Assembly: GCA_902728285.1 (NCBI GenBank)
Contig: CACVBU010001120.1
Span: 930,001-994,000 of the forward strand
Origin: Clytia hemisphaerica
Lineage: Eukaryota; Cnidaria; Hydrozoa; Leptothecata; Clytiidae
Direction: 5' to 3'
DNA: 64,000 nt
The notes beneath the pieces are model-generated. The model was not told the origin of the DNA, searched no databases, and was given only the letters and a program-made list of their open reading frames with translations. Positions within the stretch are counted from its first letter, which is position 1. Each line of letters begins with the position of its first letter. The position numbers were made by a program, and so were the translations under genes. Below are positions 47,394 through 58,439 of this stretch, one piece after another.

Positions 47394-50300
47394 GTTGAAG
47401 TTGAATCTTTACCACTGAGTGAAAATGAAAAACAACTTCTTCAAAATTATGACAGGTATTTCTGAAGAAGTGATAGTTATTTTGGTTGGTTTAGATTAGA
47501 ATTCTCATTTAAAAATAACTTTATTATTTATATTTGGATTTTAAAACAAGTAGCCTGCCTGTACCGGAGACCAACATTTGATTTTTACTTGCAGTAGTTA
47601 ACTTGGTAAGTGAACGAACCTTCACCCAATGTCATGTGAGGGGAATTATGTAGTCAGTCTAAGGTCATGACACATAATTGTGTTAACACAGTTGAGGGAA
47701 TGGGTCAAATAGCCTGCTGTTACTAAACCAAATAGATGAATCTTCCTGTTCATTTCTTTTAAGTTTGAGAGATGCCTGGAATGAGAATGAATTCTTTTTT
47801 TCTCTTTCCAGCCGTTTATTTGGATTTCTACAATTGCTTTCACCAATCAATGCTTCACCATCTGCGCTAACTCACAAAGCTCTTCTGAAAAAGGTAGGTA
47901 GAAAACTGAAAGCACAATATTTCATAAACAGCTTTTTTTAATGTAGCTCATTACAAAAATTTTTATATCCTTGTTGTGTTTTCATTTCCTAATCACTTTT
48001 GAAAATGAAAGTAATTAATTTGTGGATGTGTAATTCATTCATGATGAAGCACTCCATTAATTTCCTAAATTGCTAAACAAATTACATTATTACGAGGGTT
48101 GAAAAGGAATTTAAAAACAATTTACAGCGACCCCACTCACCTGCCCTACTTGATTTTATTCAAAAGTAGTTTCTTGTATTGGTAACATTATTTTGATTGA
48201 GTGAAAAGAAGCATGGACTTCACAATAAAATTATCAAAACAAAAGTGGATAGCCCTAACTGTGAGTTTTGATTTTGAATACAACAATAAAATATTTCATG
48301 AAATTTAAAGACCAGTAACAAAAAAAGGAATTTCTCATGCTGTATTCATTATTTTCTTCATTCTAGGGAATACATCACCTTGTTGGGCAGCTCAAAGCTG
48401 AAGGGAAAAGTGTTGAGCCATCTGTTTTCTGCAAACTTGGGCATTATCATATTCTTCAAGAGGAATACGGAAACGGTTTGTTGACTTACTCTTTACCTGA
48501 TCTGTGCTGGAAAGGCTTGAATAGTCCTGAATCTGAATAACCTTTAGAAATCTTAGCCTGGAAACCTTCATGTCATCATGAAAAGGAGAGGGCCCTCCTT
48601 CTGCTCTATGAAAAGATAAATCCCCTGTTGTTTGTGAGATCTTTGTTAGTTTTTTAAACCATTTACTAACCTTTTAAAACACTGAATTAACCTTGAGAAT
48701 CAAGAAGTTTTGTCTTTTGAAAAATCTATTTTAGGACCTATTTTCAGGCTTACCTTGCCAACTATGATAAACTGCCTAGAACCATGATTTGTATTACTAT
48801 TTTACATTATTTACTTGTGTTAATTACAGCTATGTCTGCCTATCAAAAATACTTTGGTCTATCGGAAGAATATTTCAAGGTTAGTAAATAAAGTGCTCTC
48901 AGAAAATCTATTTTTCATGGACTAATTTTGGTGTTGTAAATTGTAATTGTAATTGATTTTCTTATACTCAATCAGGAAATATTAATATAAACTTTTTTCC
49001 TGTTTTAAAGGATGCTCCGTTTCTTTATGGGCTTGGCCTGGTTTATTTCCACTTCAAAGCATACCAGTGGTAAGCAACTAATTAATTGATTTCTTTTTAA
49101 TCACTTTCGTTTTTGTCTTTTTTTTCCTCATCATGATGCAACTTGTCACTTTGATAGGAGTGACGTAATCAATTAACGTGAACATGGTTTGTTATTGTTT
49201 TTAAATATTGTTGATTTTCAGGTCAATCAAAGCTTTTCAGCAATTGCTTTATGTAGAGCCAAGTTTTGCCAGAGCTAATGAGGTTCATCTGAGATTGGGT
49301 CTTATGTTCAAATCAATCAATAACTTTGAAGCAAGTTTAAAGGTAACCTCATTTTTGTGCAGTAAAGAATGCAAATTCTTATGCCTTTTCCTGTCACCAT
49401 AATCTCAAAGACAGGAGATAGGTGGTAAGTTTCTGTTTTTAAAACAGTGCAAGGTAAAAGCATTGCACAATGAAAGGAGGACATGGGTTTGCAGTATTCC
49501 TAGACTCAATATCTCCAAGGCGTAATGGTTTTGCAGTCCTGGCAATTGGCTGCAGCATATGTTGCGGTAAAAGCCACAGTAAATAAGGTTACCCAATCCA
49601 ATATTATAAGAATTATATATATTAATGATTACATAAACAAGGAATTTTTGAAAATAGTAATTTCTTAAAATTCAATTAACAAAAAAATGTTGCGGTTAAA
49701 TGCTGTCTTGCGTCGGTAAAATTGATAAAGAGTATTTTGCAACAGCAAAAAAAAATGCTGAGACATAAATAATTGAACTGCCAGGATTGTTCTTGAAAGT
49801 ATCATTGTGTTAGTACATTAAAATTGCCTGTAATGCTCTTATAGTTTTTGAAGATTAATCATGAAAGTCATTGATTAACTAGGTATTAATGATTATTTTT
49901 ACAGCATTTTCAATTGGCGTTGTTGGATTCCAGTCCTTGTTCACTTTCTAAAGTTGAAAGTAAGTTCAAATGCATTCTATTGATTTATACATTTTACACA
50001 ATGTGTAACATAACTATAATAAACTTAATATTCAATACATTTTTATGATTGTAAATTGTATGTTTCAAAGTTTGTCTAACACTATTTGAATTTTCAGTAC
50101 AATTTCACATCGCACATCTCTTTGAAATACAATCTAAATATGACTTGGCAAAGGAGGCATATCAAGCAATCATTTCAGTTCAAGGCATGCCATCAAATAT
50201 TCTCTCTGCTGCTTGGCGACAACTTGGTAAGCTAAGTATTAATCAATCTTTTACTCTATGGAAAAATGGTTCCTTTGATTATCATAAAGACAAGTTTTTC

Positions 50301-53300
50301 TTTTGTCGTTATTTTCAAAAAGCCTTAAACGTTTTTAAAATCTTACAATCAACTTAAAGTTATCCTCTTCCAATAAGGTATTATTTTATTTTGACTTTTA
50401 ATTATTATTTTTCACATGGATTGGCTTATTAAGGCAATAGAAAGTTCTATCTGAAAACTTCTCTTATCAGGCTGGATGCACCATTCACATCATCAACTTG
50501 GTGAGAAGACAAAGCGCATTCAGGAAGCAATACATTGTTTAGAACGCTCACTGGAACTTGACGAGAGTAGTGGCTCCTCGTGGTACTTTCTTGGGAGGTT
50601 TGTTTTTCTTTGATACTACTAAAATTGTAAAAACAATTTTGCATAACTTTTTCTGATATATCTATGGTCACACTACAAGCTTAAATGTTCATTTAATCTA
50701 TACCAGCCGGCACTTCATTTTCTTCAAACCTGTTCTAATGTTTTTGAAATTATATATCAATTTCTAAATTTTGAATTATCATACACATTAGATGTTATGC
50801 ACAACTTGGAAAGATTCATGATGCTTTCACAGCGTATAGAAATGCTATTGAAAAAGCAGAAGCAAATGCAGACACTTGGTGTTCTATTGGTGTTCTTTAT
50901 CAACAACAAAATCAACCAATGGATGCATTACAAGCGTATATTTGTGCCGTACAACTTGATAGCAACCATGTAGCTGCTTGGACAGATCTTGGTGTTTTGT
51001 ATGAGACAGCTGGTAGATTTGAGTGAGTCAGGGTGTATATTTTTATGATTTTGGGTGTTTTTTAAAGTTTTGGAATTTCAGAAAGTTTATTCCAGAGAGT
51101 GCGGCTATTCATGGATGGCTGTTTGGCAACCTATGGCCGTATATCTAGTTGATCTAACGCTGACACCTCTGCTCTCAGTTACTTATCAGATAACCTAAGC
51201 TACCTGTCAAGCTACCTGGAAGTAACCTTTTTCTCCTTAATATTTTCAGAGATTCCATGATATGTTACAAAAATGCACTAAAAGCTTGTGGTGAGTCTTT
51301 ATATTATATCTAAGGAGGGACTATTTATATTACGAAAAACTTTGTTTTTACTTTTAGAAGTAAGGACCTATTTATTGAACAACCTGTATATACAAAATTC
51401 CTTTCATCAGATTACTATCCAAGAGATTAAATCACAAATTGTTGGCTTGCTAAATTTAGTCACACAAAATTGATCCAATGAATTTTCATTTCTTTTTCCA
51501 AAGGCACCTCAAACATTGGGCTTGAAACAAGAATGAGAATTTTAAAAGAGAAGATGGCAAGTCCTATGGTTGCAGAAGTGAACAAGACGTGAGCTCCATA
51601 ATGTTATTATTTGCTTTGGCTTCCATTTAGTCAGGTCCTTTTCATTCAACTCAATCCATTTAAACATAACATCACTAGCTGTAACTTATAAAAACCTTGA
51701 CTTATGCTTTCAAACTTTTACTTGCTTCAACCTCTCAACTGGGAAAAAATTGGAAATGTTCAACATTTCATCATTTTTTATATGACTTACTTGATACCCA
51801 AAATCACCTCGTATCCCAGGGGGGGGGGGTCAGTGTACCAGAAGGTGGCATGTATCCTGGGGTGGGTGGGTGTTTGAGAAAAAAATTTGTCATGTACTAC
51901 CTGTGTACTATAATTGGGAAGTTGGGTCCAAAATCGATTTTGATTTTTACTACCTGTGTACCAAAATAGGGGTGTTGGGTCCAAAATCGATGTTAACAGT
52001 ATGGAAACAAAAAGGTTCAGAAATTATCTGCTAAAATAGAAATGTAAAGTTGTTCTATTATAAATTGATCAAGCCAAGTTTGTCTAAGATCATTCTTCCA
52101 AACTTCTTGGAATGAATTGAAATCCTACCAGATCCCACTGAAATGAAGTCGAGTCAATCGAGTCAATGTAAACATTTGAACATTCGAATTCAAACATTCA
52201 AACATTAGAGGTGCCAACTCTCACGCATTGGGTGTGAAACTTATGCATTTCCACATGGTCTCACGCAATTTTTGAAAAGTTCGATTTCTCACGCATTTTG
52301 GATTTTTGAGAAAAATTTTCCTGTTTTTCCGATTTTTGGAAAAAAGTTTTCCGATTTCCAGATTTTCCAAAAAAAGTTTCCCCGATTTCCCAAATTTAGG
52401 AAAAATGTTTACCCGATTTTTGGAAAAAAGTTTCTCTATTTTCCGGATTTTTGGAAAGATTTCCCAATTTCCGATTTAAGAAAATTGGAAAAACTGGTTT
52501 TCGGATTTTACTTCGAAATTTTTATCTCACGCAAAATGAACATTTCAAGTTGGCAGGTCTGGCTAATTTGGGGCTTTTTTCCAGGTAGTACCCGGTAGTA
52601 AATGGGGGGTATGGGGTGGTTTTGGTTTTTTTCCAGGTACTACCGGGTAGTAAATAGGGGGTATGGTGTACTTCAGGGGTGGGTGGGTGTCAAGTTTTGA
52701 AAAATACCTTGTACACATACAAGCCACCTTCTAGTACACTGACCCCCCCCCTGCGTATCCATCCTTTTTTGTTACCTATATACCCAGTACTTATTTATCG
52801 TCTCTGTTTTTATCAATATCCATGCCTCCATTTTCATCCATTGTTATTTTTAATTTTTTTCTTCATTTAGTCTTCCAGGTATTGAAGCAGCTTGGAAACT
52901 TCCTATTCCAGCTGAACTCACCGCCAGAACAGTTGTCCTTGTGCAACAGGTATTGTGATTTACTTTTTGTTCACAGCAAGATGATATTTACATTGGTAAC
53001 CTAATACAAGATATTTAAAAAGAAAGTATAAAAGGTTATGTATTAAATCATGATTTAAAAGGAAACTTAAAGGATTTTGATATAAGTTTCTTTTTGGACC
53101 CACCATAACTTACAGTACAAAGTACGGGATTTTTTATATATTCTGCTTTCATCCCGATCAATCCTTATTTAAAATTTTAATTTCAGGCAAGACTAAATCA
53201 ACAGATGGTATTGCAAGGGAAGAATGGAGAAAATTTACAAAAGACCAAAGAAAATATAAACCTTTCAGAAATCAATTCTCAAAATGCACTAAAAGATAAT

Positions 53301-54292
53301 TCTGATGTACCAATGACTGATATACAGCTAGATAAACAGATTCTTGATACACTTGATAACACAACTAACCCAACCATGGATTTGAATATCGATAGCAATA
53401 TTTTTGAATCGGTAGCACCAGTAGCAGATGTAGATATGTCTTTACCAACATCAGGAATGAACTTAGATCATCAACTAGAAAGCACTGGTATCGATGAAAC
53501 TCACCCAGAAACTAGTGGTTTATCATGGAACCATAACTCCCTTTCAATAAACGATGAATCAGAATTTATGAATCCTTTAATGAAAGCAGACACTAACTTG
53601 AATCAAATGAACACTTCAGAATCTAATATACAAACACCTCTTACGGTACCATCTGATAGCAAACTCATGTCTACTAATAATGATTTGTCAGAAGTCATTA
53701 CACCATCCACATCGTTAGGATTACCTTTAGTCTCACCCGTTGAGAACATATCAAAAGATGCTCCTCTTGCAGAAACTTCTTCACTAGAACTCCCTGAGAA
53801 AGAAGAACCAAAACCCACTTCACCTGTAGACAGCAAAACTGAACCAGAAGTTCCTTCAGTTTTGAGTCCAGTAGAGCAAGCAACGAAACCTGACCAACCT
53901 GCAAAATCGCCAGCACCAATCCCTCCTCTTACAAGCGGTTATGAATTGCCAAAGATTTGTTTACTTTTAAATGAAAATGAAGTCCCAAGTTTACCGCCTA
54001 GGCCTCCTCAAGTGCCTGTAACACAGTTATATCCTCCTACACCTAGCATAACTGTAAGTCATTTATTTTTGCTCTATTCTTATTTACTAAAGTATTTTGT
54101 TTCATCTATATAGTATAGTAAATTGTTCTACAACTTTTCAATTCATTAATTTCACTTTCAAAATGCTGTTTATTCTAATTTTTAAGGTTCAAGACAGACG
54201 TGAAGCCATGTCACCTGCACTTCGGAACTTCTGCTATGATAAACGAAACCCTGTAACAGTAGTTAAAGGCTTGTGCAAGGCACTCAAGCTAG
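47394..54292 (+). CDS. KDM6: KDM6/UTX histone H3K27 demethylase, TPR and linker exons (partial at both ends)
   Basis: KDM6 removes methyl groups from H3K27 in the nucleus and works in COMPASS-like MLL3/4 complexes through its N-terminal TPR superhelix. Sixteen exons were traced: 47394-47455, 47812-47893, 48367-48475, 48830-48879, 49011-49069, 49222-49342, 49905-49959, 50098-50226, 50471-50597, 50792-51022, 51250-51290, 51504-51588, 52871-52949, 53187-54053, 54187-54292, all in compatible phase (fifteen certain, and a first exon that was not found upstream). Hallmarks are [50 protein letters not shown] and L-P-I-P-A-E-L-T, which I recognise from vertebrate UTX/UTY. The frame is intact throughout. 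The JmjC and zinc-binding exons are absent from the rest of the window and must lie downstream of the Helentron-bearing intron. Confidence 0.93.
51817..52753. mobile_element. 937-bp inverted-repeat element in a KDM6 intron, 7-bp target duplication
   Basis: The ends (CAGGGGGGGGGGTCAGTGTA and its reverse complement) pair over about 33 bases, and CGTATCC flanks both sides (51810-51816 and 52754-52760). GTACTACC and GGTAGTA motifs and GGGTGGGTGGGTGT recur near both ends. Another element is nested inside. Confidence 0.8.
52208..52560. mobile_element. Element nested within the 937-bp element
   Basis: GAGGTGCCAACTCTCACGCA at the left faces AGTTGGCAGGTCT at the right. CTCACGCA motifs recur near both ends. 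The centre is a degenerate tandem repeat of CCGATTTTTGGAAAAAAG-like units. Confidence 0.6.
53187..54053 (+). CDS. KDM6: KDM6 disordered linker exon
   Basis: This single 289-codon exon between the TPR block and the pre-JmjC region is rich in Ser, Thr, Asn, Asp, Glu and Pro. It has repeated N-x-x-N/D and S-P motifs and ends in a polyproline stretch ([10 protein letters not shown]) and P-P-T-P-S-I. The last motif corresponds to the conserved end of the intrinsically disordered region of UTX. The linker is shorter than in vertebrate UTX, where, from memory, it spans several hundred residues over many exons. Phase 0 at both ends. Confidence 0.85.
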
Positions 54293-55039
54293 GTAAGATT
54301 GTATTCAAACAATTATTGTTTATTAATTTCGCCTAGCGAAAGTATTACGATAGCCTTTCTGTGTGCGTGCGTGGCGAGAAAATTTTTCGGGCGAAATAAT
54401 GGCGTGTGGGCGTTTTTTTCGGGCGTTCTGTTTTCCGTGAGCACGTGATCAAAACAATCTGTTTAGCCAATCAATGCTCACAATCCCACATCCGGGTAGT
54501 TTTTTTTATCAAATGTGCCAAATATGGTAGAAGGCTGCTAACATTAAATCTTCCAGTCAGTTTACTGCCAGTCCAGTCGTGTTGTGTCCACAGCTGTTAA
54601 CGTGAGATCAACTTATTCAAAATTACTTTAAATTAAAGAAGAAATAGTAAGTATTTACTTTCATATTTGCATAGCAGCTCTGCTCCTCAGAACTGTTCAA
54701 AGCCTGTTTTGCCCCTTCATATTCATTCATTAACTGCACTGAATTTGATTGTGGCATTTTTTTTCTTTTTTGCTTTTTTTTTTGCCCTTCGGATTTATGC
54801 ACTACGGGCCACTAAATCTGATTGAGGCCTTTTTTCCCTTCAGGTTCATGCACTACGGGCCACTGAATTCTGTTGAGGCATCAGCTGTGTACGTATCGAC
54901 CAGCTTTAAAGAAACTCACTTGCATTGTCAGTGATTACAATACCAAGCTGCATTGTCAGCTTTTACAAATATCTTATTTAGATACCTTAGAAAATATTTG
55001 AGTCTCAGAGAGATTTAGATATAGTTTTTTAGTTTTGAA

Positions 55040-55381
55040 ATGATATCCATTGAATCATACCGTGCGTTGATAGGAGGCTTTGCCTACACAGCTCAGAGAA
55101 ATGTGAAGTCAATTTCTAAGTCCATTTTTATCGGCTCCAAATTTTCTAAAAACACTTTTTCTCGATTATTGAAACCCGTTAGATTCATAGCACTTTTTAC
55201 ACTTTTATTTTTTGCAATCCCTAAGTCTTACGAAATAGTCGAAATTCAAACACCTCTTGACCTTATGCATTTTTCGAAGAATGGAATGTTTGTTCAGTAT
55301 CCAAATAATGCAGGGTATAATTTACCAGAGCCAGTTCTTATTACTTTTAAAGTCAACTATTACTATTGTCAGGTGATATAG
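55040..55381 (+). CDS. Helentron upstream ORF with a hydrophobic segment
   Basis: The 113-codon ORF lies just before the 2A motif, in a different frame, and the two overlap by 16 bases. It is basic and contains a hydrophobic run (F-I-A-L-F-T-L-L-F-F-A-I) that could act as a membrane or signal anchor. A single-base shift between 55348 (an in-frame stop for the 2A frame) and 55366 would fuse it to the 2A peptide, so it was probably the N-terminal product released by 2A. No homologue is recognised. Confidence 0.45.
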   Translation: MISIESYRALIGGFAYTAQRNVKSISKSIFIGSKFSKNTFSRLLKPVRFIALFTLLFFAIPKSYEIVEIQTPLDLMHFSKNGMFVQYPNNAGYNLPEPVLITFKVNYYYCQVI

Positions 55382-56139
55382 AACTTAATCCAGGTCCACC
55401 ACAGGAAGAGATAAAAAGTATTCAAGGTTCATTTCATCAAGGAAATTCAAAGTTTGGCGAGACTGCTGGTATACAATGTTCATCCAATTGTTTTTTTGCC
55501 ATTTGCTATGCACAGCTCAGAAAATTATCACTTTGGAAGACTCATGATTTGGATTATGTTTTGAATCAAGGGGATCTAAATTTTAAAAATCTTGGCATCA
55601 CTAGACAATCACCATTAATTGAAGAATTCCAGAAAGTTATTGCAGTTGGAAATAGTATCTGTTCACTAGATTTCAACATCGTTGAAGGATATTTTGAGAA
55701 CGAAGGTATTTCAGTTAATTTTGTCAATGAAGAACTTTTGTTGCAGCATTCTGGTGCAGTCTTAGTAATAGCTGGAAATTGTTTAGGTGTGCTCCATTAC
55801 AATGAAAAATATTTTGTATTTGATTCCCATAGTAGAGATGTAAAGGGCCATCAAGTTCCTGGTGAAATCGGTACGTCAGTACTTTTGCAGTTTGAAAATA
55901 TTACTAAAATAAAAAATTACATAAGATCTGAGTATAAGGCAAATTTGTTTAATGTCATTTATTTGAAAACCAATTTTCACTCATACGAAAATACCAAAAA
56001 AGTGATTTCAAAAGAGGTATTATGTTGGCAAAAAAAAGCGTCGCGCAAAAGAAGGTTTGAAGAACTTAGAGGTAGCGAAAAACACGAAAACACCAAAAAG
56101 AAAAGAAGCGCAAAGCTGCAAAATCTTCACGTGAATTAA
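55366..56139 (+). CDS. Helentron 2A-like motif and papain-fold cysteine protease (C76/OTU-like)
   Basis: The frame opens with L-L-L-L-S-G-D-I-E-L-N-P-G-P, a complete match to the D-(V/I)-E-x-N-P-G-P ribosome-skipping consensus. It is followed about 25 residues later by G-I-Q-C-S-S-N-C (candidate nucleophile Cys at residue 38 of this ORF). A second block reads F-V-F-D-S-H-S-R-D (Asp153, His155). A Gln just before the Cys and an Asp-x-His pair is the arrangement described for the C76 deubiquitinase class, more than for typical OTU proteases, although OTU-type proteases are the ones usually reported from Helitrons. A deubiquitinase or polyprotein-processing role is inferred. The ORF ends at TAA 56137-56139 inside the repeat linker, within a segment knocked out of frame by two indels. 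Downstream Rep is in the same frame. Confidence 0.7.
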   Translation: MSGDIELNPGPPQEEIKSIQGSFHQGNSKFGETAGIQCSSNCFFAICYAQLRKLSLWKTHDLDYVLNQGDLNFKNLGITRQSPLIEEFQKVIAVGNSICSLDFNIVEGYFENEGISVNFVNEELLLQHSGAVLVIAGNCLGVLHYNEKYFVFDSHSRDVKGHQVPGEIGTSVLLQFENITKIKNYIRSEYKANLFNVIYLKTNFHSYENTKKVISKEVLCWQKKASRKRRFEELRGSEKHENTKKKRSAKLQNLHVN

Positions 56140-56345
56140 ATAAAGGATCAGAAAAACATGAACACGAAAAAGAAAATAGGCGCAAGGCTGCAAAATCTTT
56201 TCGCGAAATTATATAAAGGATCAGAAAAACATGAACACGAAAAAGAAAATAGGCGCAAGGCTGCAAAATCTTTTCGCGAATTATATAAAGGATCAGAAAA
56301 ACATGAACACGAAAAAGAAAATAAGCGCAAGGCTGCAAAATCCAC
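56070..56345 (+). repeat. 72-bp coding tandem repeat (24-residue charged linker), four copies
   Basis: Units begin near 56070 (diverged), 56142, 56215 and 56287, with spacings of 72, 73 and 72. The encoded unit is K-G-S-E-K-H-E-H-E-K-E-N-R-R-K-A-A-K-S-F-R-E-L-Y, a Lys/Glu-rich helix. The second unit is out of frame because of a lost base near 56108 and a gained A near 56208. Confidence 0.8.
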
Positions 56346-57592
56346 TTACATTAACAACAAGAAACTTAATTCAGGAAAAAGGGTCAAAAACTTCAGGCAG
56401 AAAAAACAGGATGGTCCTTCTTACATCTGTGTGATGTGTCACCGCAGTATGTTTAAAAAATCTGTGTTTGGTTTTGATGAACAAAAGTACTCATTAATCA
56501 ACTTTGAAGAAATAGAAAATTTTAATCCTGTAACCTCGTTCGATGGTAATTTCTACGTATGCACAACCTGTCATGGAAAATTAACAAAGGGAGAAATCCC
56601 ATGTCAGTCTGTTACTAACAAGCTTCAAATTTTTGATCTCCCAGATAATCTAAATGATATACGAAAACTGGAAAGAATTTTAGTGGCTCAAAGAATTTTA
56701 TTTTCTAAAGTCATGATAATGCGTAAAGGAGAATTCCCTAAATTACAAGGTGCAATATGCAATGTTCCCATTGAAACACCAGGTATATGCAAAGTACTTC
56801 CTAGAGGAAGTGATAGTAGTGGGGTAATAAATGTTGAATTAAAAAGAAAGATATCCTACAAAAACCCAGTTATTTCGCAGCAAGTCAGACGACAAAAAGT
56901 TTTTGAAACTTTGGACTTTTTAGTGAATAATAATCCTTTGTATCACGATATACATATTGATATGTCAATCATCGACCAAGTAACTAATGATGAATATGTT
57001 GAAAGGGTTTTATCTAATAATGGTTCTGTATCAAGCGCTTCTTCCAATGATATAAGATTTGTAGATGATACAACAGTTACTTTAATTAAGCCTTTTGAAG
57101 AGCAATTTGAGAATGAATTTGATTCTGATGATCCACTCAGTGCGTATCGGACACCAACATGTGAAACAGTTATTGTATCAGAAGTGCCAAACATTATTTT
57201 AGATGATGAAAATGCAATTTTAGCTCCAGGTGAAGGTCAAACCCCCAATTCATTAACACAAGATGAGTTCTGTGAAGAGCTAGCCCATCCTCATCTTTTT
57301 CCTACTGGGAAATTTGGTTATAACGTAGAGCGAGATATAAAATTGTCGCCAACAAAGTACTTTAATCAGCGTCTTTTAAATTACACTCAAAAGTTTGCTT
57401 CAGATTCAGATTACATTTTTTTTGCTCACAAAACTTTACTACAGCTTAACCTTAGAAGTAAGATCAATATTGCAATGAGAATTTCAAATTCCAACTTGAC
57501 TGCGGGACTATTAGCAAATAATTTTAATGATACAATTCAAAATTGTGTAGCATCTGATAATGCATACAAGTTTATGAGTACTATAAAAAGGA
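56158..57592 (+). CDS. Helentron Rep, N-terminal zinc-binding part
   Basis: After the repeat linker comes Y-I-C-V-M-C-H-R-S and Y-V-C-T-T-C-H-G-K, two C-x-x-C-H pairs that suggest zinc binding. Then follows the conserved Helitron stretch L-E-R-I-L-V-A-Q-R-I-L-F, M-R-K-G-E-F-P-K-L-Q-G-A and I-C-N-V-P-I. Further on, F-C-E-E-L-A-H-P-H-L-F-P-T-G and F-N-Q-R-L-L-N-Y belong to the Helitron-like N domain. The frame is lost in the A-run at 57585-57589. The ATG at 56158 lies in the out-of-frame repeat unit and is not a natural start, since this is the continuation of the protease frame. Confidence 0.85.
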
Positions 57593-58384
57593 ACCCCTGC
57601 ATACTGGCAACATATGTTATCTGATGTTCTTGCAATGGTTAAACAACTTGGTGTCCCAACATACTTTATGACTCTCTCTTGTGCAGATTTACGGTGGGAG
57701 GAATTTGTTACCATTATCAGACAATTAAGCGGGGATGCTGATACTGATCATGAACTTCTTGATTACCAATCTAGATGTGCCCTACTTAATAGCAATCCTA
57801 TTGTGCTTGTGCGTCAATATCAATATAGAAAAGAGTTGTTTTTCAAAGAGATAATAATAGATGGCCAACTTGGAAAAATTACATACTATGCTCTCAGAGT
57901 AGAATTTACTTTCAGGGGTAGTCCACATGATCATTGTTTGCTTTGGACTAAAGATGTCCCAAAACTTGAAGATGGAAAAGAAAAGTATATTGAACACATA
58001 GATAGTGTTATTTCTGCTAATGTTCCTGATAGGGAAGAAAGTCCTGAATTATGGAATTTAGTCACTAAGTATCAAATACACTCCCATTCAAGAACGTGTA
58101 GTAAATATCGCAAAAATGAATGCCGATTTCAATTTGGAAAACTTTTCTGCAAGCGTACTATTTTGTCTGAACCACTTCCTGAAGGGTTACCTGAAACTGA
58201 AAAACATGATATTTTGGTTGCTAGAAATAATGTGATCCAAACTGTTCAAGAGTATATAGAGATACAAATTTGCATCCTAAAAAGAGAAAACATTCTGGAT
58301 CCTGATAAGCCTGATTATATTGAAATTGGATCTATTGATACAATTTTGAATTCTTTAGGGTTATTAAATTATGAAAACGTATGA
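57593..58384 (+). CDS. Helentron Rep, HUH nuclease core
   Basis: The frame resumes one base off with T-P-A-Y-W-Q-H-M-L, conserved in Helitron Reps, then T-L-S-C-A-D-L-R-W. The HUH metal site is G-S-P-H-D-H-C-L-L-W at about 57929-57958. The HUH-Y2 enzyme nicks and joins single-stranded DNA during rolling-circle transposition. This segment also has a Cys/His string (H-S-H-S-R-T-C-S-K-Y-R-K-N-E-C-R-F-Q-F). The frame ends at TGA 58382-58384 through another indel. Confidence 0.85.
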   Translation, partial: TPAYWQHMLSDVLAMVKQLGVPTYFMTLSCADLRWEEFVTIIRQLSGDADTDHELLDYQSRCALLNSNPIVLVRQYQYRKELFFKEIIIDGQLGKITYYALRVEFTFRGSPHDHCLLWTKDVPKLEDGKEKYIEHIDSVISANVPDREESPELWNLVTKYQIHSHSRTCSKYRKNECRFQFGKLFCKRTILSEPLPEGLPETEKHDILVARNNVIQTVQEYIEIQICILKRENILDPDKPDYIEIGSIDTILNSLGLLNYENV

Positions 58385-58439
58385 ATATTACTTATCAATC
58401 TCACCAGACAAAGATCAGCATTTGTTTCTAAAAACGTGA

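Noticed and set aside
56158..56160. ATG at 56158 as the natural start of Helentron Rep
   Set aside because: It arises only in a repeat unit shifted out of frame; the upstream protease is in the same frame as Rep.
56066..56345. Minus-strand open frames rich in Phe, Leu and Ser
   Set aside because: They are the complement of the Lys/Glu-rich 72-bp coding repeat of the Helentron.
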